Assembly: GCA_013139755.1 (NCBI GenBank)
Contig: WTAG01000313.1
Location: forward strand, 1-5,606
Length of the DNA stretch: 5,606 bases
Origin: Methylomarinum sp.
GTDB lineage: Bacteria; Pseudomonadota; Gammaproteobacteria; Methylococcales; Methylomonadaceae
Direction of reading: 5' to 3'
The translations under genes were made by a program, and so were the position numbers. Positions 1 through 5,606 of this stretch are shown one piece after another. The notes under the pieces are model-generated. The model had not been told where the DNA came from and ran no database searches. It saw only the letters and a program-made list of their open reading frames with translations. Positions within the stretch are counted from its first letter, which is position 1, and each line of letters opens with the position of its first letter.

Positions 1-2478
1 TATGCTTATATGGATACAGGTAAAAATGTGCGAGGGCCTTATCAAATAGGCGAAGGGATGATAGGTCAGGTGGCTATGGATCAGACCCGTATTATTCTAA
101 AAGGCATTATTCAGGATGACATAAAAATAGTATCCGGTTTAGGCAGTTTTTCGCCTCATACAGTGGTTGTTAGTCCTTTTTCTTTTAAGCAGGAGATCAG
201 TGGGGTTGTTGAAATTGGTTTTAATAATGAGGTTTCTGAAATACAGCAAGTATTTTTAGACAGAACAGAAGAAGCCATTGCCAGCGCATTTGAGCGTATT
301 TATACCCGAGATAGTTTGTCTAAAGCTTTGCAACAAGCGCAAGTTTTCTCGGAAGAGTTGCAAATAGCAAATGAAGAATTGCTAGTTAAGACAGAAGCGC
401 TTGAAAAACAAACCGTAGAATTAAAAACATCCGAACGTATTAGCCTAGCACGAGCAAAAGAGCTAGAAGAAAGTAATCGTTATAAGTCTGAATTCTTGGC
501 AAATATGTCTCATGAATTGAGAACCCCTTTAAACAGTTTGCTGATTCTGGCGCAATTGCTGGCAGATAACGAGCAGGGTGGCTTGTCGGCGGATCAGGTT
601 GAGTCTGCTCAAATCATTAAGAGTAGTGGTCAGCACTTATTACGACTGATTAATGAAATACTTGAGCTATCTAAAGTTGAAGCCGGCTATATGATTCCTA
701 CATTCTCTGAAGTCAATATGGCAGTATTAATTAAGCTGTTACAGCAACGTTTTGATCCATTGGCTAAAGAAAAACAACTACAGTTTCAGATAATGCAATT
801 AACGGAGTTACCTAAAACTTTTGTTTCAGATGGTCAAATGCTTGAGCAGATTTTAACCAACTTACTGGGTAATGCCATTAAATTCACTCAGCAAGGTAAG
901 GTGTCTTTATCAATAGATTTTGTGTTGGTGAATGAGGGTAATGATGGCGCTAGGCAATGGCTACAGTTTGATGTGAGTGACACAGGTATTGGTATCCCAG
1001 ATCAACAAATGGATAATATATTCTCTGCTTTTCATCAGGTTGATGGTGGTTTTAGTCGGCGATATGGCGGTACAGGATTAGGCTTATCAATTGCTAGTGC
1101 CTATGCCGAATTGTTAGGTGGGCGTATTGAGCTTAAAAGTAAAGTGAATGAAGGTAGCACCTTTAGTCTTTTGTTGCCGATGAATATACCGGGTAACAAA
1201 GTCATAGAGTCTAAAGAAGCTCATAAGCCAACATCTGTTGAATTGGCTGAATTGAATGATTTTTCTATTTCGGAGCCTCCATTTACTGATGACAGGCATA
1301 TCATTGATGTTGATGATTCGGTTGTCTTGGTTCTTGAGGATGATGCGAAATTTGCCAAAATTTTATATCAACAGGTAAAAGCACAAGGTTATAAATGTAT
1401 TGTCAGTAGTGATGCCGAGTCTACGATGCTGCTTGTTAAGGCGTACCCGATTAGCGGTATCATTTTGGATTTGTGTTTACCTGGTATGGACGGTAAAGAA
1501 TTTTTGACACGATTAAATGCCACGCCAGACATACAGCATATTCCGATACATGTTATTTCTGTCATGGATGATGATGGCGAGTGTTGGAAGGAAGGTGTGG
1601 TAGGGTATTTAACTAAACCAGTAACTCAGCAGCAAATAAATGATGCCCTGAGGGTTTTAAAGTATTTTGAGATTGATGGGCCACGTAGAGTTTTAATTGT
1701 TGAAAAGGATGAGGGGCAGCAAAAGGAATTGTCTGTGTTATTGGGAAATGAACGGGCTACTATAAGCATATCCTCGACGATTGAAGAGGCAGTGAACATG
1801 ATAAAGGGGCATACCTTTGATTGTATTATTCTGGGTATTGAGTTTATAGAAAGTAATGGTCTTAGTTTGCTGGATGAAATCGTAGAAAATAAGAGCATTA
1901 AACAACCGTTAATTATTGTTTATACCTTTAGAGAGCTAAGTGATGAAGCAAAACAGGTTTTAAAACACTATGAGGAACGTATTGTTATTCATCATCAGAA
2001 ATCACCGGAGCGCTTGAAAGATGAGGTGACATTATTCCTGCATCAGGTTAAGTGTAAAAAGCAGGAGGGTGATATGTTTCTTGCTTATAACAGTGACATG
2101 AGGTTGTCAGGAAAGTCAGTCATGATCGTAGATGATGATATGCGTAATAGCTATGCACTGGCTAAAGCCTTAAGAGGTGCTGGAATTAAGGTGGTGATTA
2201 ACAATAGTGGTCAAGATGCTTTGAGTCTGCTGTCTGAAGGGGCTGAAGTGGATATAGTGTTGATGGATATTATGATGCCGGAAATGGATGGGTTTGAAAC
2301 GATAAAGAAAATTCGCTCGCAGGAAAAATTTGAAAAGTTACCTATTATCGCCGTTACAGCAAAAGCAATGCCAGAAGATAAGGCGCATTGTTTGCAAGCG
2401 GGAGCGAATGATTATTTGGTTAAGCCCATTGATTTAAACCAGTTAATGACAATGATTAGAGCATGGATAATGAATTAG
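1..2478 (+). CDS. Hybrid sensor histidine kinase with GAF, HisKA, HATPase and three receiver domains (5' partial)
   Basis: Predicted cytosolic or membrane-linked sensor kinase that autophosphorylates on His and passes phosphate to receiver domains. The frame is open from base 1 (Tyr-Ala-Tyr before the ATG at 10) and the protein enters mid-GAF, so the true start lies upstream. Numbering from the Met at 10: GAF remainder about 1-98; coiled coil about 103-160; HisKA with H168 in NMSHELRTPLN; HATPase_c with N-box N284/N288, G1 box DTGIGIP (324-330) and G2 box GGTGLGLS (353-360). REC1 is about 437-552 (E443, D444, phospho-acceptor D487, S517, K536). REC2 is about 559-680 and degenerate, with G609 at the acceptor position. 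REC3 is about 702-820 (D708, D709, D753, T783, K805). No membrane segment is visible in this part; related kinases often have HAMP or sensor regions upstream. The downstream cheR overlap suggests one operon. The family call is secure; the signal sensed is unknown. Confidence 0.95.
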   Translation, partial: YAYMDTGKNVRGPYQIGEGMIGQVAMDQTRIILKGIIQDDIKIVSGLGSFSPHTVVVSPFSFKQEISGVVEIGFNNEVSEIQQVFLDRTEEAIASAFERIYTRDSLSKALQQAQVFSEELQIANEELLVKTEALEKQTVELKTSERISLARAKELEESNRYKSEFLANMSHELRTPLNSLLILAQLLADNEQGGLSADQVESAQIIKSSGQHLLRLINEILELSKVEAGYMIPTFSEVNMAVLIKLLQQRFDPLAKEKQLQFQIMQLTELPKTFVSDGQMLEQILTNLLGNAIKFTQQGKVSLSIDFVLVNEGNDGARQWLQFDVSDTGIGIPDQQMDNIFSAFHQVDGGFSRRYGGTGLGLSIASAYAELLGGRIELKSKVNEGSTFSLLLPMNIPGNKVIESKEAHKPTSVELAELNDFSISEPPFTDDRHIIDVDDSVVLVLEDDAKFAKILYQQVKAQGYKCIVSSDAESTMLLVKAYPISGIILDLCLPGMDGKEFLTRLNATPDIQHIPIHVISVMDDDGECWKEGVVGYLTKPVTQQQINDALRVLKYFEIDGPRRVLIVEKDEGQQKELSVLLGNERATISISSTIEEAVNMIKGHTFDCIILGIEFIESNGLSLLDEIVENKSIKQPLIIVYTFRELSDEAKQVLKHYEERIVIHHQKSPERLKDEVTLFLHQVKCKKQEGDMFLAYNSDMRLSGKSVMIVDDDMRNSYALAKALRGAGIKVVINNSGQDALSLLSEGAEVDIVLMDIMMPEMDGFETIKKIRSQEKFEKLPIIAVTAKAMPEDKAHCLQAGANDYLVKPIDLNQLMTMIRAWIMN

Positions 2479-3293
2479 CAGAAGCGATAGAAATACAGTT
2501 GCTTCTTGCTACTATTAAACAGCTTTATGGTTATGATTTTAGTCTATACCGGACAAGTTCTTTAAGAAGGCGTATTACTGATTTGCTTCGGGTTCATCAA
2601 TTACAATATATCTCTGAATTAATTCCGTTATTGATATATAAGAAAGGTTTTTTCGAAGAATTTGTTGCTCACATTTCTGTTAGTGTGACTGGCTTTTTTC
2701 GCGATCCTTGGGTTTATAAGATATTAGCTGAACAAATTGCTATAAATTATGCTGATTATTTAGATATTAATGTCTGGTCAGCAGGGTGTGCAACAGGAGA
2801 AGAGGCTTATTCACTGGCCATTATTTTTAAAGAACTAGGGTTGTTAGGTAAAACTAAAATAGTTGCAACAGATATGTGTCAACAGGCACTTGAGACAGGA
2901 ATATTAGGGATTTATTCCAATGCTTATATTCGGCAATATAGTGCTAATTATCAGCATGCTGGAGGTAATACTTCTTTTAGTGATTATTTTACCGCACGTT
3001 ATGATTTGATAAAGATGACTGACGATATTATGAGTCATATTTCTTTTCGGCTACATAATTTGGTAGTCGATGTTGCTTGGGGTAAGGTGCAACTCATCGT
3101 TTGTAGAAATGTTTTGATTTATTTTTCGGAAGAATTACAGAGTCAAGTGCTTCAATTATTCTCGGAATCTCTGGTTAATAATGGTCTTTTGTTATTAGGA
3201 CCGCAAGATTGTTTGTACGCCTCAGTTTTAGAACGTGGATTTGAAGTCGTTGATGAGGATAGTCGGTTGTATAGGCGGAAAATAAGGGATTGA
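2463..3293 (+). CDS. CheR-type protein-glutamate O-methyltransferase
   Basis: SAM-dependent methyltransferase of the CheR family, which methylates Glu side chains of chemoreceptors or related sensors in the cytoplasm. Of 276 residues, about 1-85 form the N-terminal helical domain, ending in VTGFFRDP (75-82), the family's VTxFFRDP signature. The SAM-binding motif SAGCATGEEAYS spans 106-117, followed by the acidic ATD (135-137) and CRNVLIYF (214-221). The loop GPQD (246-249) sits where relatives, from memory, usually have G-S-x-E. The ATG at 2463 is preferred because residues 8-26 match the usual family start; it overlaps the kinase stop by 16 bases in another frame. No strong ribosome binding site precedes it, so translational coupling to the kinase is likely. 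No receptor, CheW or CheB is seen here, and the substrate may be the partner kinase or an unseen receptor. Called cheR-like rather than a flagellar chemotaxis cheR. Confidence 0.93.
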   Translation: MDNELAEAIEIQLLLATIKQLYGYDFSLYRTSSLRRRITDLLRVHQLQYISELIPLLIYKKGFFEEFVAHISVSVTGFFRDPWVYKILAEQIAINYADYLDINVWSAGCATGEEAYSLAIIFKELGLLGKTKIVATDMCQQALETGILGIYSNAYIRQYSANYQHAGGNTSFSDYFTARYDLIKMTDDIMSHISFRLHNLVVDVAWGKVQLIVCRNVLIYFSEELQSQVLQLFSESLVNNGLLLLGPQDCLYASVLERGFEVVDEDSRLYRRKIRD

Positions 3294-3439
3294 TTGCGTT
3301 TAGTTAATTCCTGTGTTGCCGTTAGTTTTTACTCCTGGGCAATAGCTCCGTGTGGCGAATCAGGCCGTTCCACAACCACCAATTATTGAGTAACGAAAAT
3401 CAGTTGATTATGGTTTTGTAGCTAGTTAATGTTTTATTC
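3294..3439. other. Convergent intergenic spacer, no recognised gene
   Basis: First part of the spacer of just over 320 bases between the cheR stop and the convergent DUF1249 gene. No credible coding frame is seen on either strand. A weak inverted pair, TGTGG with CCACA around 3351-3374, has a 14-base loop and no following T-run, so it is not called a terminator. No tRNA, CRISPR or transposase remnant was recognised. Confidence 0.5.
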
Positions 3440-3498
3440 TCACACAAAGGCACAGAGGAAAGAACCTCTCTTCTTTGTGTCTCTGTGCCTTTGAGTGA
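3440..3498. repeat. Long imperfect inverted repeat (CACAAAGGCACAGAG type hairpin), possible bidirectional terminator
   Basis: The left arm at 3440-3457 pairs with the right arm at 3481-3498 over 18 positions with a single mismatch. Inside, AAAGAA (3459-3464) pairs with TTCTTT (3471-3476) around a CCTCTC loop, with a small asymmetric internal loop (one base against four). The downstream + strand is moderately T-rich (TTATTCTTTAG) but has no clean U-tract. It lies between convergent genes, so a two-way terminator is possible. From memory, CACAGAG/CTCTGTG arms recur in dispersed palindromic intergenic repeats of several bacterial groups; copy number in this genome cannot be judged here. Confidence 0.75.
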
Positions 3499-3577
3499 AT
3501 TATTCTTTAGTTTGTTATTCAAGAGCAAGAGCTGTTACATGCCATCCTTGGTATTATGCTAAACATACGCTTAATTT

Positions 3578-3641
3578 ATCCCTGCACTTCGGCAGATTTT
3601 TGCTCCTGCAAAATCTGCACTCAGCACATCCCTGTGCTTCG
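3578..3641. repeat. Compact structured repeat: hairpins flanked by 14-base direct repeats
   Basis: Two near-identical 14-mers, ATCCCTGCACTTCG (3578-3591) and ATCCCTGTGCTTCG (3628-3641), match at 12 of 14 positions and flank an inverted repeat. Its left arm GCAGATTTTTGC (3592-3603) pairs with GCAAAATCTGC (3608-3618) around a TCCT loop with one bulged T. A second perfect hairpin is AGCACA (3623-3628) with TGTGCT (3633-3638) and a four-base loop. A third, weaker one is CTGC/GCAG at 3582-3595. No T-run follows on either strand. The layout resembles a dispersed intergenic repeat and may also fold as a transcript end. It overlaps the 3' end of the DUF1249 gene. Confidence 0.65.
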
Positions 3642-4061
3642 AAATTCATAATTGGTTTTTAGGCAGTGGTCTAGCCATTTTTGTAGGAAGTAATTTAAGC
3701 GCCATTTGTAGTTCATTATTTCGACACTTTGAGCGGGATCTTTGTAGACTTTGGATACTACTGGTCTGACGTGGTCTTTTATAACTTCGGCTAAATTAGC
3801 ATCAAGGTAAATTCTTATTTTAACGGCGGGTTCAATAAAACTATTGAGATTTTCGTTAAAGGTGTGGCTAAGTTCAACGGTTAGCGTGTGCTTTGTGCGC
3901 TCAATTATTTTTAGGTGTAAAGAAGGTTTGTTTGTCGTTTCCCCAGTTGCATGCTGTTTAAATGAGCATAAATTGGGGATTAGGCAGAATAGTTTGTCAA
4001 AGTTGGATTCACAGAGCTTTTCTAAACAGAGTGAGGTGTTGACAGGATGAACCAGGCTCAT
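3621..4061 (-). CDS. DUF1249 family protein (YqiB-like)
   Basis: A 146-residue protein of unknown biochemical role that resembles E. coli YqiB (recalled as about 140 residues). Matching blocks are LCESNFDKL (16-24), the central LHLKIIERTKHTLTVELSHTF (48-68), IRIYLDANLAEV (82-93) and the C-terminal NYKWRLNYFLQKWLDHCL (117-134). The last block corresponds to the family's DEKxQxNxFLxxWLxxCL, with DE changed to NY at 117-118. No signal peptide, membrane segment or obvious catalytic motif is visible. The ATG lies three bases after the queD stop and has a modest AGAGAAAG purine stretch upstream, so coupled translation from the pilZ-queD operon is likely. In enterobacteria yqiB sits near nudF and cpdA, so the queD neighbourhood differs. 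The final residues RSTGM are encoded inside a repeat element, suggesting a remodelled C-terminus. Family assignment is good; function is unknown. Confidence 0.85.
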   Translation of the reverse strand: MSLVHPVNTSLCLEKLCESNFDKLFCLIPNLCSFKQHATGETTNKPSLHLKIIERTKHTLTVELSHTFNENLNSFIEPAVKIRIYLDANLAEVIKDHVRPVVSKVYKDPAQSVEIMNYKWRLNYFLQKWLDHCLKTNYEFRSTGMC

Positions 4062-4064
4062 TAA

Positions 4065-4469
4065 CTAGCTTTCTCTATAACAGGCATTGGCACTGGCTGT
4101 TTCCCATAGCACCACTTGGTCAACATTTAAGCCTTGTTGTTTTAAGTGTTGGTAAATCATTTTGCTTAAAACTTCGGCTGTTGGGTGTTCATCAATGGTC
4201 ATAAAGCGTTCATTTTGCTGTACTAGCATAGGAACAATAGGATCATCTTTATGCAGTATGAAATTATGGTCTAGATATTGGTTGATGTAGTTTTCAACGC
4301 ACTCTTTTAAATCAGAAAAATCACAGACCATGCCTTGTTCATTTAGCTGCTCTTGTTTGATAGAAATTGACGCTTTTACACTGTGTCCGTGTAAATTTTT
4401 ACATTTTCCCGCATGGTTCATCAAACGGTGGCCGTAACAGAAGTAGACTTCTTTAGTAATTGAGTACAT
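4065..4469 (-). CDS. queD: 6-carboxytetrahydropterin synthase / 6-pyruvoyltetrahydropterin synthase family
   Basis: Cytosolic zinc enzyme of the PTPS/QueD family, expected to convert 7,8-dihydroneopterin triphosphate to 6-carboxy-5,6,7,8-tetrahydropterin, an early step to preQ0 and queuosine in tRNA. Zinc ligands are H14, H27 and H29 (LHGH at 26-29). The catalytic Cys is C23, four residues before H27, as in true PTPS/QueD and unlike PTPS-III, which has Glu there. D67-H68 in LDHNF complete the catalytic relay, PTAE (96-99) is the usual motif, and E123 in LWETAS is the expected pterin-binding Glu. At 134 residues it is somewhat longer than typical QueD (about 120). The start follows the pilZ stop by 21 bases with only a weak, distant AAGAG, but the N-terminus fits the family. 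No queC, queE or queF is in the window, so the queuosine role is inferred from family. Confidence 0.92.
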   Translation of the reverse strand: MYSITKEVYFCYGHRLMNHAGKCKNLHGHSVKASISIKQEQLNEQGMVCDFSDLKECVENYINQYLDHNFILHKDDPIVPMLVQQNERFMTIDEHPTAEVLSKMIYQHLKQQGLNVDQVVLWETASANACYRES

Positions 4470-4490
4470 ATAAAATGAGTAAGCTCTTTT

Positions 4491-4784
4491 TTATTTAAGG
4501 CTTTTAATCGTTGCGGCAATTTCAAAAGAACCATTTTCTTGAGGAATACTTCTTACCACTTCGATAAAAGCGATCATTGATGGGGTGACTGCATTCATGG
4601 GTAATACATTGATTTCCATCGCTAAGCCTGCATCGAATGCTGAGTCAGCAATAAAAGAGACTCCAGAACCACTTAATGAGGTGCAGCGTCCTGTTTTAAC
4701 AATTTCAGAGTCAGCCAGCTTGTAAGTAACATCGCAGTCAACATCCATTCGAATATAGTCACGTTTTTCATCATATTCTAGCAT
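4491..4784 (-). CDS. PilZ domain protein, probable c-di-GMP effector
   Basis: A 97-residue single-domain PilZ protein, expected to bind cyclic di-GMP in the cytoplasm and alter motility, surface attachment or another output. The N-terminal RxxxR motif is R8-D-Y-I-R12. The second motif, normally [D/N]xSxxG, is S36-L-S38-G-S-G41, so the first acidic or amide position is Ser. The second half (FIEVVRSIPQENGSFEIAATI) fits the closing strands of the PilZ barrel. There is no signal peptide or membrane segment. A good ribosome binding site (GAGG, 8-base spacing) supports the ATG at 4784. It is the first gene of a probable pilZ-queD-DUF1249 operon, divergent from trpS. The partner protein cannot be told from sequence. 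Ligand binding is likely but the altered second motif lowers certainty. Confidence 0.88.
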   Translation of the reverse strand: MLEYDEKRDYIRMDVDCDVTYKLADSEIVKTGRCTSLSGSGVSFIADSAFDAGLAMEINVLPMNAVTPSMIAFIEVVRSIPQENGSFEIAATIKSLK

Positions 4785-4790
4785 TTAGTT

Positions 4791-4798
4791 TTCCTCTT
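4791..4798 (-). promoter_or_regulatory. Ribosome binding site of the PilZ gene
   Basis: On the minus strand AAGAGGAA, with core GAGG at 4793-4796, lies 8 bases upstream of the ATG. It is the clearest Shine-Dalgarno match in the three-gene minus-strand cluster and fixes the start of the PilZ gene. Confidence 0.7.
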
Positions 4799-4877
4799 TA
4801 AAGTGGCATTAATAGCTTTAAATCCGAAGTGTACTATAAAAAATATAAAAAACTTATCATTTATCGTTTTTTGTGAA

Positions 4878-4892
4878 CTATATGTCTATATG
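4878..4892. repeat. Tandem CTATATG direct repeat
   Basis: CTATATG occurs twice (4878-4884 and 4886-4892) separated by one T, an 8-base period, in the divergent pilZ/trpS intergenic region upstream of the proposed trpS promoter. It could be a regulator site or chance in AT-rich DNA. Confidence 0.4.
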
Positions 4893-4909
4893 CTGTAGGG
4901 ACTTAATCA

Positions 4910-4938
4910 CTGACTAGATCCCGTTTTTTGTGTAAAAT
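4910..4938 (+). promoter_or_regulatory. Putative sigma-70 promoter of trpS
   Basis: A -35-like CTGACT (4910-4915, TGAC core) and a -10-like TAAAAT (4933-4938) are separated by exactly 17 bases. This would give a 5' leader of roughly 40 bases before the trpS start. No Trp-rich leader peptide or attenuator is visible between the promoter and the gene. The prediction rests on pattern only. Confidence 0.45.
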
Positions 4939-4972
4939 CTACTTCTTTTGATAAGTAAGCTGTAGCCATTTT

Positions 4973-4980
4973 GGGTGGGA
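4973..4980 (+). promoter_or_regulatory. Ribosome binding site of trpS
   Basis: The purine-rich GGGTGGGA ends three bases before the ATG at 4984. It is an imperfect Shine-Dalgarno with its GGTGG core about 5-6 bases upstream, and it supports this start over downstream Met codons. Confidence 0.5.
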
Positions 4981-4983
4981 TCT

Positions 4984-5606
4984 ATGAGTAAACAAATTGT
5001 TCTTACTGGTATTACAACGACCGGTACGCCGCATTTAGGTAATTATGCTGGCGCGATTCGTCCAGCGATTGAAGCAAGTAAGGATGAACATGTCAGGCCT
5101 TTTTATTTTCTGGCTGATTATCATGCGCTAATTAAATGTCAGGAACCTGAAAGGGTGAAGCAGTCCAGTTTGGAAATTGCTGCGACATGGTTAGCACTAG
5201 GTCTGGATACGTCGAATGCAGTTTTTTATCGGCAATCGGATATTCCCGAAATACCAGAGTTATGCTGGATGCTTTCTTGCGTAACGGCTAAAGGTTTAAT
5301 GAACAGAGCGCATGCTTATAAAGCATCTGTCGCAGAGAATGAGGAAGCGGGCGGTAATGATCCTGATAAAGGCATTAATATGGGCTTGTTTGGGTACCCC
5401 ATCTTAATGGAGGCAGATATGTTGATGTTTAATGCCAATAAAGTACCTGTCGGAAAAGATCAGATTCAGCATATTGAAATGGCGCGTGATATTGCCTCAC
5501 GATTTAATCATATTTATGGTGAGCATTTTGCAATTCCGGAAGCGGTAGTTGATGAGAATTCGGCGACTATTTTGGGCTTAGATGGTCGTAAAATGAGTAA
5601 AAGTTA
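4984..5606 (+). CDS. trpS: Tryptophan-tRNA ligase, 3' partial
   Basis: Class Ic aminoacyl-tRNA synthetase that charges tRNA-Trp with tryptophan using ATP in the cytoplasm. The 207 complete codons here cover most of the Rossmann-fold catalytic domain. The HIGH-type motif is H17-L-G-N20 in TGTPHLGNY, the [15 protein letters not shown] block (157-171) is diagnostic of TrpRS, and KMSKS is at 203-207, right at the window edge. The anticodon-binding C-terminus is missing. Relative to E. coli TrpS there is an acidic and Gly-rich insertion around 117-130 ([13 protein letters not shown]), typical as far as I recall of the longer TrpRS type found in several gammaproteobacteria. E143 stands where the usual YPxLMAADIL motif has Ala. 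The start is supported by a GGGTGGGA ribosome site and the standard MSxxxVLTG opening. It is divergent from the pilZ operon. Confidence 0.95.
   Translation, partial: MSKQIVLTGITTTGTPHLGNYAGAIRPAIEASKDEHVRPFYFLADYHALIKCQEPERVKQSSLEIAATWLALGLDTSNAVFYRQSDIPEIPELCWMLSCVTAKGLMNRAHAYKASVAENEEAGGNDPDKGINMGLFGYPILMEADMLMFNANKVPVGKDQIQHIEMARDIASRFNHIYGEHFAIPEAVVDENSATILGLDGRKMSKS

Larger units (their letters stand above)
4785..4983. promoter_or_regulatory. Divergent promoter region between the PilZ gene and trpS
   Basis: AT-rich spacer of 199 bases with no coding frame. Besides the trpS promoter and the CTATATG pair, it holds an exact 11-base direct repeat, CGTTTTTTGTG, at 4865-4875 and 4922-4932. 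On the minus strand TATAGT (complement of 4833-4838) is a possible -10 box for the PilZ gene, but no good -35 lies at the right distance. Confidence 0.45.

Noticed and set aside
1114..1898. Minus-strand open frames (1114-1299 and 1626-1898) inside the hybrid kinase
   Set aside because: Both lie opposite clear HATPase/REC coding sequence and have no recognisable product.
3592..3618. Classical Rho-independent terminator for cheR or the DUF1249 gene
   Set aside because: The stem is good, but no T-run follows on either strand; reported as a structured repeat instead.
3294..3620. CRISPR array or tRNA gene in the convergent spacer
   Set aside because: Only two imperfect direct repeats are present, without regular spacers, and no cloverleaf or T-arm consensus was seen.
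3844..4050. 68-codon + strand open frame
   Set aside because: Fully antisense to the well-supported DUF1249 gene, with no family resemblance.
3420..4070. Exact 12-base inverted repeat AGCTAGTTAATG at 3420-3431 and, on the other strand, 4059-4070, flanking the DUF1249 gene
   Set aside because: About one 12-base match is expected by chance in an AT-rich window of this size; the match does not extend, and the right copy is simply the queD stop/DUF1249 start junction.
4882..4917. Possible 11-codon leader peptide upstream of trpS
   Set aside because: It contains no Trp codon and lies mostly upstream of the proposed promoter, so an attenuation role is unsupported.

Overview
This window looks like chromosomal DNA of an AT-rich gammaproteobacterium. 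The best clues are a YqiB-type DUF1249 gene, a TrpRS beginning with the [16 protein letters not shown] motif, and a GAF-coiled-coil-HisKA hybrid kinase paired with cheR. A methanotroph-like (Methylococcales) or similar aquatic lineage would fit, but that is inference from remembered family resemblance and was not tested.

Left part (1-3293, + strand): the 3' portion of a large hybrid sensor histidine kinase (end of a GAF domain, coiled coil, HisKA, HATPase_c, then three receiver domains) runs with a 16-base overlap into a cheR-type methyltransferase gene. The two form a chemosensory-like signalling unit. The first and third receivers keep their catalytic residues; the middle one has lost its phospho-acceptor Asp. 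The cheB usually expected beside this kind of cheR is not found downstream.

Middle (3294-3641): a gene-poor convergent junction. It holds a long imperfect hairpin (3440-3498) built on a CACAAAGGCACAGAG-type arm, and a compact structured repeat (3578-3641) with three possible hairpins between two near-identical 14-base direct repeats. The second repeat forms the last codons and stop region of the neighbouring minus-strand gene. The rest of the junction shows nothing recognisable.

Right part, - strand (3621-4784): a compact probable operon read from right to left, made of a PilZ-domain c-di-GMP effector, queD (6-carboxytetrahydropterin synthase, queuosine precursor pathway) and a DUF1249/YqiB protein. 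Gaps are 21 and 3 bases.

A divergent intergenic region (4785-4983) carries a plausible sigma-70 promoter for trpS and short direct repeats. trpS starts at 4984 on the + strand and is cut by the window end just after its KMSKS motif.

Most of the window is housekeeping and common signalling genes. The least ordinary items are the pseudo-receiver, the repeat-encoded C-terminus of the DUF1249 protein and the two structured intergenic elements. I did not see a convincing new defence, mobile or RNA-guided system.
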